DNA of 64,000 nt from Ilex aquifolium. Taxonomy: Eukaryota; Streptophyta; Magnoliopsida; Aquifoliales; Aquifoliaceae. The translations under genes were made by a program, and so were the position numbers. Positions 36,901 to 48,299 of this stretch are shown piece by piece. The DNA lies in contig OX637395.1 in NCBI GenBank assembly GCA_951799425.1, forward strand, positions 40,601,173 to 40,665,172. Direction: 5' to 3'. The notes beneath the pieces are model-generated. The model did not search any database, was not told the DNA's origin, and saw only the letters and a program-made list of their open reading frames with translations. Positions within the stretch are counted from its first letter, which is position 1; each line of letters starts with the position of its first letter.

Positions 36901-36905
36901 ATATT

Positions 36906-38199
36906 AATTGTCGAATTAATTTTAAAATAAAATTTTAAAACGATCTCAACCGCGAAAAACAAAAATCATTTTGTTTATCTTTTGATATTTAAATTGTACT
37001 GTACTTTATTATATAAATTTTTGAGGATTATTTTATAATTTTTGTGATAACTTGCGAGATCAATCGTAAGTTATCACAAAAGTCATAACTTTGCCAAAAA
37101 TAATTATAATTCAAACCTTGAACGTCGTAACTTGACCTAGAAAATTATATTTTTTTTCTTGTAAACAAATCACAAAACTTGTATTAAACCTTATAAAATT
37201 TGAAAGTATGGTACCCCCAAAAAAAAAAATCCATACCTACCATAATCTTGTCCGTCCTTAAAAGAGAGAGAAAGACCCCAGTTCCCAAAAATAAAAGGCC
37301 CAAAACAGATAGGACAAATTGCACTTTATCCCCTCCAATTATGAGTATAGTTTCACTTTGTTCCTCTCTAGACTCTTGATTTGAATACTTTGGATATTCA
37401 AATTCGTGACACTTGCACGGATCGTTAATTTTTTGTTGAAAATCCAATGATTTAAGCAAAATGTCACGCATTCGAATACTTAAGGGTACTATGAGTTCAA
37501 ATTAATAGTTGAGACAATAAAGTAAAATTAGGATCATAGTTTAAGGAATAAAAGGAGTGAATGGCACTTTGTGCCCTAAAAGATTATCATATTTTCAATT
37601 TTTGCACTAGAAGATTGAAATCCTCACATTACACACTCAATCAGATAAAAAAAGTAGCAATCTAGTTTAAACGTAAATATCTATTGTCTATTCTGACAAA
37701 TTTTATTGTTGTATTTGTCATATTATTCTATTTCTGTACACAATTATTTGCATACTACTCAATTTTAAGTGTTTTTAATGAAAACTTCGTACTAAATTTT
37801 CTTAAAACGGAGCACATTACTACCTTTTCGTTCGATTAATGATGCAATATGACAATTTCAATCTTTCAGGATATAAATTGAGAATGTGAACATCTTTGAG
37901 AGTGTAAAATGTCATTTACCAGGATAAAAATATGATTAATCCAAACATAAATGATTGGATTAATAACATTTTTTATTCATAAAGTATGTATTTTTTGTCA
38001 GTTTAATCCTTATTGTTTTAATTTGATCCATAAAGTATTCAATTGGTGTCACTTTGATTCCGTCAAAAATTTGTCTCTTGGGACTTCCAAAAGCCAGATT
38101 TAGCTACATAGGTGATAACTACATATACATGGTCTTGATTGGACAGAGAAAGAGCCGAAGGCAAGACTACTACAGAAGAACCACATTACTATTGCAGTA
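36906..38199. other. AT-rich intergenic DNA
   Basis: The first ~130 bp continue the dispersed repeat interrupted by the retrotransposon (AACGATCTCAACCGCGAA is shared with 59110). The rest is AT-rich with no recognised gene. Phrases at 37310-37580 and 37920-38060 (sequence describing short inverted ends typical of plant MITEs) are too decayed to delimit. The last ~100 bp may contain the leader of the small gene at 38200, with an intron-like TTGCAG immediately before its ATG. Confidence 0.5.
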
Positions 38200-38367
38200 A
38201 TGGTGTTCCAGAGATTGGAGATGTGCATGGAAGTTCTGAAGTTGGTGATTGAGTTTGTCATCGTCCTCGTCGGAGCAGTTGTTACAGTGATCCACCAAAG
38301 CTCGTCTTTGTCAATGGTGAATCCAGCTTATGCTGTTCCTGCCTTCTATGTTGGTTTTATTCCATAA
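38200..38367 (+). CDS. Candidate 55-aa microprotein with one membrane segment
   Basis: A short frame starts MVFQRLEMCMEVLKLVIEF, continues with a hydrophobic stretch (VIVLVGAVVTVI, residues ~19-31) and ends AFYVGFIP before TAA at 38365-38367. Codon use looks coding: third positions vary sensibly and no low-complexity sequence is present. An acceptor-like TATTGCAG lies just upstream of the ATG, and a plausible 3' UTR with AATAAAG near 38493 follows. It converges on the dioxygenase gene. Part of its 3' flank is duplicated at 63615-63880, so the region has been copied as a block. I do not recognise the family. It may be a full microprotein, or the last exon of a longer gene whose upstream exons I cannot see. 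Confidence 0.5.
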   Translation: MVFQRLEMCMEVLKLVIEFVIVLVGAVVTVIHQSSSLSMVNPAYAVPAFYVGFIP

Positions 38368-38900
38368 TGCATCTTCTTTTCCATCTAAGAGAACCCATTG
38401 TATAGCTTCTTCGACTTGAATTGTCTTTCTTTCTAGATTGATTGATGCCATGGTTATCAAAATCCCAATGTTTTGGTAGCTTCCAGTGTGTAATAAAGTT
38501 CAGCATTCTGTACTAATTGTTTGATTGAATGTCCTACCGAGCCTTCGTGGGACCATACCAAATTCACTATGAAACGATTAAAATATATAAATTAAACAAA
38601 ATAACACAATTACAATAATACCCTTTTAGCAAAGAAGTGTCAAACATAGCCTAAATCAATGTTGTTAATTACTACTATTTTACAAGCAAATACTAGATTC
38701 AAGGCTAGCATACCATGAGAGAGAAGAAAAGGAAAAAAAACAACTTCTTTTATCTCATTCATAGTGAAGCTCGTCCTACATGGAGTCTCATATACAATGT
38801 TTCCAGAGTCCAAGATCTATATACAAAGGACACAGTTTACAGGAAGCCAAAGCTACTACACTTTATTGATATGCATATTTTGTACAGAGACTACATACAT

Positions 38901-41074
38901 TTAACCAGATTTCCCTGATACCCTAAAATGAGAGATTTGAATGTTTTCAACTTCAAGCTTCCTGAAATTACCGCGTTTTCGGGCAGCATAAAACTTCCCC
39001 CAGTTATATGCCTTGTACTTGGCAGGATGTTGCTTGTCCGTCAGCTCCTCCAGGGGTTCCACCATAGTGTGGTGTGCTGGGTGGAGGAAGAATGGAATGG
39101 TAAACCTGTCCCTTTCAGAATTCACCGCCGCCCTGTGCTCCACACTTTCATACTTTTCATTGCTCCAAACCTATATATAAATCGCTTGTAAGTGTATCAT
39201 AGTAATATTACACTTTCTCTGGGTCTGCTTAAATAAAAAGTTCTGCATTCAAATCTCATCACAACCATGTTAAAATTATAATACTATAAGTGATACAGCG
39301 AAAATCTGGTCCACAAATGTGAGCGTCTTGAAGTCTATAATATCAGTTTTATACCCTTTCTATATATTTAACAGGCAGCAAGGAGAATACCTTTGAACTT
39401 CTTAAATGGTACCTGAATAATGTCGCCAATATTGACTACAAATGCATTAGGAGTAGGTTTGATGCGAAACCACTCCCCATCTGTTTTTCTCTTCACTTCG
39501 AGTCCTCCAACATCATCTTGAGCAACGATGGTCAAGGCACCCGAATCCTTGTGTCGACCAACACCGAGAGCTAGGTCAGGGGCAGGGCAAGGTGAATAGT
39601 GATTGAGTCGGACATAGGTGGTTTGTTCTTTAAAGAAGCCATTCAACCGATTCGCTTGCAAGCCTAAGCTCATACAGATGAGTTCCAACAACTTGTAAGC
39701 TAGTTTTTGCACTTCTCCAGCATAGATTTCACATGCCTCCCTGGAAGTGGTAATGTATTAGAACACAGCTCAACTTGCAAAATAGCAAAATTGGTCCCGA
39801 GGAAGTCACCGAGAGGTTGTTTGAAAACTCAATTCAGCCCTTAAAATTCAAAACAAACGTTTGATAACTGAAAGTGACAGTAGTTTATTGATAATTAAAC
39901 AAAATTCATTATAAGAACCAAATCAAAATTGGACAAAGAGTCCAAACAATGAACATCACTTAAAAATTTAAGAAACCCTGACAAATAGAATAAACTATTA
40001 AATAACAGTCTTTCTAGCTACTTATCAGTTTGTGTTGTAGACTACACAACCACGACCACCACATTATTACCGCTACCTTCATGGCCACCTCACCCCCTCC
40101 CCCACCTCCACTACCTTTGCACCACCATCACCCCCATACTCTACCATCACTGCCGCCACCACCAATGGCGGTCATGGTAGTAGCTAGCAATGGTGGGATA
40201 TAGATGCTGCCGACAATGGTTGTGGTGGAAGAGTTGGTGGCAACAACAGGGCAATGGTGGTTGGGGTATGTGGGATGGTGGTGGAAATGGGGTGGGGTGG
40301 GGTAGTGGTGGCAGAGTGATGGAGGAAAAGAGCAAAAGAAATAAATTAACACTTTTCAGAATTCATCTCATTGTACTATCAAATAGTTTAACTTTAATCT
40401 ACTCTAGTGCTTCAGCACATACCAAACAATTCTTACATATAAAAAATTCAACTTTCAGTAGTTGAAAATTCGACTTTCAGCATTTAAAATTCGACCAACA
40501 CAATCAGTTCTTTATTTAATTCAAGTAATATAATTCAAGTAATTGAGGAGACAATAGATAAAGTGAAATCGAATCGCGAGTAAAAACATAATCTGTATCA
40601 CCTTAATTCGGGAGGATTCTCCGGCCACCGGTTAGTCAACTCTTTCAAGCTTTTGTCATCAGGTTCATGCGACACCGGTATCAATGTTGGACTCTGCACT
40701 ATAAAATCAAAAACCTCTTTCCAGTCTCTCACATTCTTGGTATGCTCTCTATCATAATAACCCACTGGGTTCACCTCATCTTTACTCACCCTCTTCTTCT
40801 CCTCCTCCGACAGACCGAAGAACTTCGCCGCCGCAATCTCGAGGTTTCTCCGGCTATCTAATGGAACTCCATGGTTGATTACTTGGAAGAAACCCCAGTT
40901 CTTGCAGGCATCTCCTATATCGGCGATGAGACATTCCATTAATCGATCAACTGAGTTAGGGTTTGGAGAGGTTAGAATTGAGAGATCGATCAATGGAATG
41001 GCCTCAGCTTCGAGGGTAGAGAGTTGGGGCCTGTGCTCGATGGGTAGGATGAAGGATGGGTCTACTTCTCCCAT
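38901..41074 (-). CDS. 2-oxoglutarate/Fe(II)-dependent dioxygenase, DOXC class (At3g19000/At3g19010-like), complete
   Basis: Three exons, 41074-40602, 39740-39413 and 39170-38901, join in phase to give 356 aa, the usual length. The N-terminal DIOX_N part includes IPLIDLS and NWGFFQVINHGVP. The double-stranded beta-helix carries the iron ligands H221 and D223 (GRHKDSG) and H279 (VEHR). The co-substrate arginine is R289 in RFT, where many relatives have RxS. MGEVDPSFI at the start, GYYDREHTKNVRDWKEVFDF in the middle and the long GKFYAARKRGNF tail place it in the clade of Arabidopsis At3g19000/At3g19010 rather than with classical flavonol, gibberellin or ethylene enzymes. The substrate is unknown. 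A TATA-like ATAAATAG lies near 41153-41160 on the coding strand. A fragment of a second copy is at 63881-64000. Confidence 0.92.
40040..40330. repeat. CAC/GGT-rich simple sequence in the first dioxygenase intron
   Basis: CCACC/CATC-type triplets (40040-40175) are followed by GGTGGT-type triplets (40180-40325), so the two halves are roughly opposite strands of the same simple repeat and could fold back. The composition resembles the GGT cores at 32629 and 58790. Confidence 0.65.
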
Positions 41075-43270
41075 GTCTGAAATACTTTTGGCGGTGTGAG
41101 AGTGGAAAGGAGAGAGATACTTGTACAGTTGTACTAGGGGATAATCTCAATCTATTTATGTACAATGTAATCAGAGCTGTAACATATATGCATCGAACCT
41201 AGACACATTTTGGTACCATGTTTGCACTTTGTCTTATTCTGATAAATTGTACCGTTGTCTGGTTCTGTTTGGTAGCATACTTAGGTACGGTGCGATATGA
41301 ATAATTTAAAAAAAAAAAATGTTGTTGGTTGTTAAATGAGTTTATTTAAAATTATTAAATAGACTTATTAAATTTTTTTTTATATTATAAATATCACATA
41401 ATATAAGAGGGAAATGTTACGGTATTATTTGCGATATCGTATCGTAAATTATAATTTTTTAATGTTAACTTATAATTTTTTTGATGTATAATTTATAATT
41501 TTAAAAGGTATTATTGATCATAGGTATCTGTGATCGTTAATAATCTTCCTTTGAACAGTTATAACTTCTCAAAATTATAACTTTATCTATAAAAAATGGT
41601 AATTGGAAGTACGGTACCAAAAATAAAATTTTTGATGCATAATTTATAAATTTTAAAATAAATTTTAATTGACTCGAATTTTATATAGAAAAATTATTTG
41701 GTATTTATGTAGTGGTAAGTTTGGTATTTTGAATGATTTTTTTTTTTGTTAGAAATGGTGGTTAATGGTAAGGTTATTTAAATATAAACTAAAAAGGGTG
41801 TCAGTGATATTTTAGATAATAAAAGAAATATCTTTAACGATATAGTAAATTAGTAGGGGGTGTGAGTGAAAATTTTCCTTATACACATATGTCTAAGTAT
41901 GTGCGTATACTTTTCAGGCAACAGTTGGTTTGAAGCAAAAGTGGAAGAGAAGAAAGTTACCAAACGCAAGAAGACATATTAGTCTTCAGAGCAATGCCAA
42001 TGACGTTAATGTTGAAAATTCTATGTATTATTAAGCTTTATTGGGTTCATTTCATCTAGCTACTATCTGGTTCAACCAACCTTTTTAAAGGTGTGGAAAG
42101 ATTTTCGTGATCGACGGCATAAAATCATTTGAAATATGCCTGAAAAAAAGGTTTTATGGGTTTGAATATGAATATAAAATATAATTACGATATGATATGA
42201 ATAAAATAATGTGACAAAATTTTAAAAAGTAATATATGACTACCTAGGATATGTCTATGTACTAGGGGTAGGTAACCCGTGTCTGAAAGTACGGTACAAT
42301 GTAAGTAAGAATTGATGAATTTAGAAGGGGAGAATTCAGTGATGAATGATTTTGAAATATTTATGGCAAAATGCCCAAAAGGGGGAAAGCTCAGCCTTTT
42401 ATATTAGTTTAATTGATCCGATCAGTTTACTTAAACTCCTCCGATTTTAACAGTTCAACGGGTTTATTCCGGTTTGTTGCACAAACTTTTATGTAGGTGA
42501 ACCGGCCCGGTTAAGGTTTCGGTTTACCAGATCAATCCGTCGGACCGGGTTTAATAACAATTAACCCTACTTTTTTAAAGTGGTGGTCATTATTCATTTC
42601 TTTTTTTGCTCTTTTATGTTTAAACGGATTTTATGTACCAAATATGATATGATAAATATAAATAATTATTTTATTATGATTGATGAGAAAGGAAAAAATT
42701 AGAATATATAATTAAAGTGTCCATTCGAAAATAATTTATGACTCTGCCTATACATATCACCCATGAGTGATTTCAGTTTGGCTGCAAACTTGTACCGGTT
42801 AATCTTTCTTTATGTGGATCGTGTGCACTGTTCAATTCTTGTAAGCATTGTGAAGGTTTAGAACTCGAAAAAAAAATAGTAAAATGAATAGATATCATGA
42901 AGAACCAAATTTGGAACAAATGCCATGAAAAGCCTATTTTAGCCATTCTTAAGGGCGTTTTCAGTACAAGACGCTCCCGTCATTGTGCGATTTGGGAAGG
43001 GTTAGATGTACGTAATCTTAATCCTTAAAGGGAGACTGTTTTCACGACTTGAACCCTCGACCTCCACATCACAATAAAACAACCTTACCGTTTCAACAAA
43101 AAAAAAAAGGCAACAAACTCTTACTTTGATGTTATAATTTATTTCATACTTCTCAGCAATGGCTGGAATGAGGTCTTATAAACATCCTTTTATGCCATGC
43201 TAGACTTTGATATTACAATTTATTTGAGAAAAATTGACTTTATTTTGTGTAAACTAGGAATATATAGTAA
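41075..43270. other. Spacer between dioxygenase and methylesterase A, with duplicated blocks
   Basis: After the dioxygenase promoter, 41395-42360 is a block that recurs at 57645-58560 and in part at 48300-48720 and 62970-63250. It includes CGATATCGTATCG, TTTGATGTATAATTTATAA and CAACAGTTGGTTTGAAGC. Bases 42400-42560 are rich in AACCGG/CCGGTT words, like the ends of the element at 50006. Bases 42880-43110 (ATGAAGAACCAAATTTGG) recur before methylesterase B at 46220-46460. No gene was seen. Confidence 0.7.
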
Positions 43271-44761
43271 TCAAACATACTTCTCAGCAATGTCTTGAAG
43301 ATGAACTGATAACTCGAGTGGTTTACACATCATGACCATGTGATCGGTTCCGGTTATCTTTCTGACTTCAGTGGGAGGGTTCCTCTCAATCATCCATTGC
43401 TGGAAATCCATCTTTATCGCTTGATCTTCACTAGCCATGATAAAAACTCTGTTAACTGAACCATATTTTTCGCTCGTTAGCATTAGCTCCTTCGACAGGT
43501 CTTCATTACTGTACAAACGTATTGGTCTCAGCAACGTAGTTGCAAGTGTCAAATCCTGTGACAATCGTGTCAAACATGGTTAGAGCTCTGAAATGGACAA
43601 ATGGATGAAAATATTCATGATTTTATCAAATAACGTTTTGGGAAACTGGGGCGTTACAGTGCAATCGTATTCACCTTGTGGAGTGTGATGGTTGAGATAT
43701 TGCTTACAATGAAATTTTGTACCAAGAGCAAGGAACTAAATTTCGTTTCAAAACGTCCAAAACATTTTGGTTTCAATGGAAATCGAAACGAATCATTAAT
43801 TGAATATTAAAAATTCTTATGTTTCGAGGTGTTTCGGTAGGTTTCAAGGTGTTTTGACCTATGATTCTGTATGCAATTTTTTAAATTTTTCTTTATTTCT
43901 ATCTTGTTTTCGAAATATTACCGAAACATTTCCATTTTCAAGCTCACTAAAACTACACACTGAAACGAAATTTTGACCATTGACCAAGAATTATGAGTGA
44001 CTCTTTATTTGTTTAGCAGTTTTGTTCTGCTTACCTCAATGGGGCTGAGCTGATAAAAATTTGCTGCTGAGAACAAGGGGCCGAATAGCAAGGCGGTTGG
44101 AGGGTTGTTAGGTCCATCACCATATGTGTAACGATTGTCCAGCGGAGGACCTTGTCTTCTGATCCTCTGAAAAATGTGTCCAAGATGAAGAAGAAATTTC
44201 AACAAGTAACTAGTAGAGTTGTCAATGGACCGTGTCGTGTCGTGTTAAAATTTGTATAATCAAGTTCATGTCGTGTATATAAGTCAGAGTTGTCAATACC
44301 TCTTGCTCGAGGGTGGAAATATTGAGAGTTGGACCAGGTGTTGCAGCAGTGACAAAAACAGCAACAGAAATTTTCTCTGAAAACCTCTCCATGGCTCGAG
44401 AAAGCGCCCAGCCACCAAGGCTGTGACCAACAAGTACCACTTTCTGATGCCGGGGAAGAGCAGCCATGAAGTCCAACAAAGGACCGATGTAGTCGGAGAC
44501 AGAGGGAATATCATTCAACTGCCTTGGATCAATCCCAGAAGCAGCCAAGTCAAGAGCTGTGACAGTGTGTCCTAATGATCTTAGCAGTGGCACTACCCTG
44601 TACCAAGACCAGGCTCCATGGCATGCCCCATGAACCAACACAAAGTGCTTGCTCTTGGCCTGAGCCTGAGGCCATGGTGTTTCTGAATTTGTTGGATTCA
44701 CAATTTGGAAGAGAAAGATGAGAACATAAATGAATACCAAAAGCTTCTTTCTTTCCTTCAT
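43271..44761 (-). CDS. Methylesterase (MES/SABP2-type alpha/beta hydrolase), copy A, with signal-like N-terminus
   Basis: The family hydrolyses methyl esters of plant hormones (salicylate, jasmonate, IAA) and includes polyneuridine aldehyde esterase; the substrate here is unknown. Exons 44761-44300, 44166-44035 and 43555-43271 give 292 aa. The strand hairpin FVLVHGACHGAWSWY and the nucleophile motif GHSLGG (S114) are followed by Asp242 (ASEDQ) and His270 (TDHMVMM). The Asp-His spacing of 28 equals that of SABP2. Residues 7-20 are strongly hydrophobic after a basic start, resembling a secretory signal or anchor, which most family members lack. An ATG at 44800 in the same frame would add 13 residues, but the TATA box at 44821-44828 predicts transcription from about 44796, so MKERKK is preferred. 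It is the leftmost member of a four-gene same-strand array and appears intact. Confidence 0.9.
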
Positions 44762-44820
44762 CTTTTTAGTCTCTTGTTCAAGAGTACTCACAAAGTACAC
44801 ACATTAATTTACCAACACTA

Positions 44821-44828
44821 ATTATATA
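44821..44828 (-). promoter_or_regulatory. TATA box of methylesterase A
   Basis: On the minus strand GCTATATAATTAG lies 60 bp upstream of the chosen ATG. The same box stands at the same distance in copies B, C and D. A start of transcription ~30 bp downstream falls at or after the alternative upstream ATG. Confidence 0.65.
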
Positions 44829-46625
44829 GCCTAAAGAAGCTGTCGATTTTGACATTAAGCTTCCACCAATGTCAAAGCATGCCTGCCCCACCAGCTTAGA
44901 AGATCAGTACCATAATATATATATATATATATAATTTTTTAATGTTAACGTATAATTTGATCACAGGTATCTGTCATCGTCAATAATCTTCCTTTGAACA
45001 GTTACAACTTCTCAAAATTGTAACTTTACCTATAAAAAGTGGTAATTAGAAGTACAGTACCAAAAAAATTATTCGGTACGATAGAATTTCCTTAAGATAA
45101 ATAGTATTTCAAGATAACTTGACAACTCAAAAGTGGTGGATTCTATCTAATATTGAAATTCATAACTAATATAATGATTATATTAAATTAAGTTTTATTA
45201 AAATTCACAACTAATATAATAATTATATTAAATTAAATCAATAATTAGATTCCTTAATTAAATCTTTATAGCATTGCTCCTCACATAATAGTCGCCGCGG
45301 AGTATTGAATTAAGGATGTTTTCAGTTTGAGAGAGACAGAATTTGAGAGTTAATTGGAGGGAGAGAGAGCCACAATGAGTTGGTGTCCGAGCATAAAGAT
45401 AAGAGAAAAGAAAAAAAAAAAAGGGACGAAGGAGAAGTGGTGTGTTTGGATCCATGTTTAATATTGTTCAAATAAGGAATAATATTGTTTGGATGGAGGG
45501 ATTAGTGTAAAATACCAAAAAAGTCCCTTAACACCCCTCATGTGACACAGACACGTTATATTTTTCGTCTATTATTTAAATGACAGTTAGTGTTAAGGAC
45601 TATATTGGTCTAATGAGTAATTTTAAAAATTAAATTGACGAAATTAAAACTTTAAGGACACAAGTTCAACTAATAATAAACCTCATGGACTATTTGTACA
45701 ATTTATCCTAAAAATTACTTTTAATACTTCTATTTTCTTTTTACTTTAATTACCAATCTATCTAATTTTACGCCTTGTATTTTGAAATACGCATTTATAA
45801 AAGTGCTAGCAATGCACCCACGTGCATTGAACATGAATAATTTTTTAGTACAAAATATTAATAAAAAAATTAGGTATATGTGTACCTAAATGAAATATCA
45901 TCTAAAGTTTATCAAAATTATTTTTTTATCGCTCGTGCTATACTATAGAATTTGGAAAATTTTGTTTGTTTCCAACGATTCGTTGTTCTAACTATAAGAA
46001 AAAAAATAAAAATAATTCATGTGATTAAGTTTCAACTTATAATTCTTTGAATAAAGTAAAAATAACTGTTAATATTCTAATCAATGCTTACTATAATTAG
46101 GAGTTAGTTAGGTCAATAGGGGATAAAATATAGGGTTAATATCACTTTTGGTTCTAAAGTATGCGTATTTTGTCAGTTTAGTCCTCAATGTATGCATTTT
46201 ATCAATTTGATCCCTAAAAAAATAGTCAAATGAATAGATATTATGAAGAACCAAATTTGGAACAAATGCCATGAAATGCCTGTTTTAGCCATTTTTTTTC
46301 TCTTAGGGGCGTACCCAGTACGCCAGACTCCTGTCATTGTAGGGTTTTGGGAGAGTTAGGTATACACAATCTTACTTCTGTAAAGAGATATTGTTTCCGC
46401 GACTTAAACACGCGATCTCCACATCACAATAAAGTTACCTTACCGTTCCAACAAAAAAAAAAAGGCAACAAACTCTTACTTTGATATTATAATTTATTTC
46501 ATACTTCTCAGCAATGCCTGAAATGAGGTCTTATAAACATCCTCTTATGCCATGCTAGACTTTGATACTACAATTTATTTGAGAAAAATTGACTTTATTT
46601 TGTGTAAACTAGGAATATATAGTTA
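44829..46625. other. Spacer A/B with decayed MITE and duplicated block
   Basis: 44930-45056 is a copy of the repeat also at 41440, 54305 and 57690 (AATCTTCCTTTGAACAGTTA). 45057-45303 is a segment, absent from the paralogous C spacer, that contains a decayed relative of the MITE at 54709. 45303-46190 is closely similar to 54446-55540 apart from the MITE insertion there. 46220-46625 is the shared 3' flank of the methylesterase copies. No gene was seen. Confidence 0.75.
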
Positions 46626-48138
46626 TCAAACATACTTCTCAGCAATGTCTTGGAGATGAACCGATAACTCGATTGGTTTACACATCATGACCATGTGATC
46701 AGTTCCGGTTATCTTTCTCACTTCAGTGGGAGGGTTCCTCTCAATCATCCATTGCTGGAAATCCATCTTTACCGCTTGATCTTCACTAGCCATGATAAAA
46801 ACTCTGTTAACCGAACCATATTTTTCGCTCGTTAGCAGTAACTCCTTCGACAAGTCTTCATTACTGTACAAACGTATCGGTCTCAGCAACGTGGTTGCAA
46901 GTGTTAAATCCTATGACAAACGTGTCAAACATGGTTAGAGCTCTGAAATGGACAAATGGATGAAAATATTCATGATTTTATCAAATAACGTTTCGGCAAA
47001 CTAGAGCGTTACGGCTTATCGTATTCATCTTGTGGACTTTGATGTTTGAGATATTGCTTACAATGAAATTTTGTACCAAGAGCAAAGAACTAAATTTCAT
47101 TTCGAAACGTTCGAAACATTTTCGTTTCAATGAAATCGAAACGAATCATTGATTGAATATTAAAATTCCTATGTTTCGAGGTGTTTCGGTAGGTTTTAAG
47201 GTGTTTTGACCTATGATTCTCTATGTTTTGACTAATGTTTTGAAAACAATTTTTAAAATTTTTCTTTATTTCTATCTTGTTTTCGAAACATTACCGAAAC
47301 ATTTCCGTTTTCAAGCTCACTAAAACTATGCACTGAAACGAAATTTTGATCATTGACCAAGAATTATGAGTGACTCTTCATTTGTTTAGCAGTTTTGTTC
47401 TTCTTACCTCAATGGGGCTGAGCTGATACAAATTTGCTGCTGAGAACAAGGGGCCGAGGAGGAAGGTGGTTGGAGGTTTGTTAGGTCCATCACCATATGT
47501 GTAACGATTGTCCAGCGGAGGACCTAGTCCTCTGATCCTCTGAAAAATGTCCAAGAAGAAGAAGAAATTTCAACCGGTGACTAGTAGAGTTGTCAATGGG
47601 CCGTGTCGTGTCGTGTTAAAATTTGTATAATCAAGTTCATGTCGTGTATATAAGTCAGAGTTGTCATTACCTCTTGCTCGAGGGTGGAAATATTGAGAGT
47701 TGGGCCAGGCATATATGCAGTGAGAAAAACAGCAACATAAATTTTCTCTGAAAACCTCTCCATGGCTTGAGAAATCGCCCAGCCGCCACGGCTGTGACCG
47801 ACTAGTACCACCTTCTGATGCCGGGGAAGAGCAGCCATGAAGTCCGACAAAGGACCGATGTAGTCGGAGACCGACGGAATATCATTCAACTTCCTTGGAT
47901 CAATCCCAGAAGCAGCCAAGTCAAGAGCTGTGACAGTGTGTCCTAATGATCTTAGCAGTGGCACTAACCTGTACCAAGACCAGGCTCCATGGCATCCTCC
48001 ATGAACCATCACAAAGTGCTTGCTCTTAGCCTTAGCCTTAGCCTGAGGCCATGGTGTTTCTGAATTTGTTGGATTCACAATTTGGAAGAGAAAGATGAGA
48101 ACATAAATGAATACCAAAAGCTTCTTTCTTTCCTTCAT
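46626..48138 (-). CDS. Methylesterase copy B, full length but with GHSRGG at the nucleophile
   Basis: Exons 48138-47671, 47539-47408 and 46910-46626 give 294 aa, open throughout. The N-terminus, intron positions and Asp/His motifs (ASEDQ, TDHMVMM) match copy A. It differs at FVMVHGGCHGAWSWY and, most notably, has GHSRGG where family members have a hydrophobic residue after the catalytic serine. A charged side chain at this nucleophile elbow could weaken catalysis or change the substrate. MPGPTLN replaces TPGPTLN, and the exon-3 acceptor is ATAG instead of ACAG. It may be active, altered, or early in decay. Confidence 0.85.
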
Positions 48139-48197
48139 CTTTTTAGTCTCTTGTTCAAGAGTACTCACAAAGTACACAGATTAATTTACCAACACTA

Positions 48198-48205
48198 ATT
48201 ATATA
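48198..48205 (-). promoter_or_regulatory. TATA box of methylesterase B
   Basis: TATATAAT on the minus strand, 60 bp upstream of the MKERKK start, is in the same context as in copy A. Confidence 0.65.
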
Positions 48206-48299
48206 GCCTACAGAAGCTGTAGATTTTGAAATTAAGCTTTCATGCCTGCCCCACCAGCTTAGAAGATCAGTACCATAATACATATCTTTTAGATAATAA

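Noticed and set aside
44762-44800. Upstream in-frame ATG (MYFVSTLEQE) for the methylesterases
   Set aside because: It lies at or upstream of the transcription start predicted from the TATA box and would spoil the signal-like N-terminus. The longest frame is not the best start.
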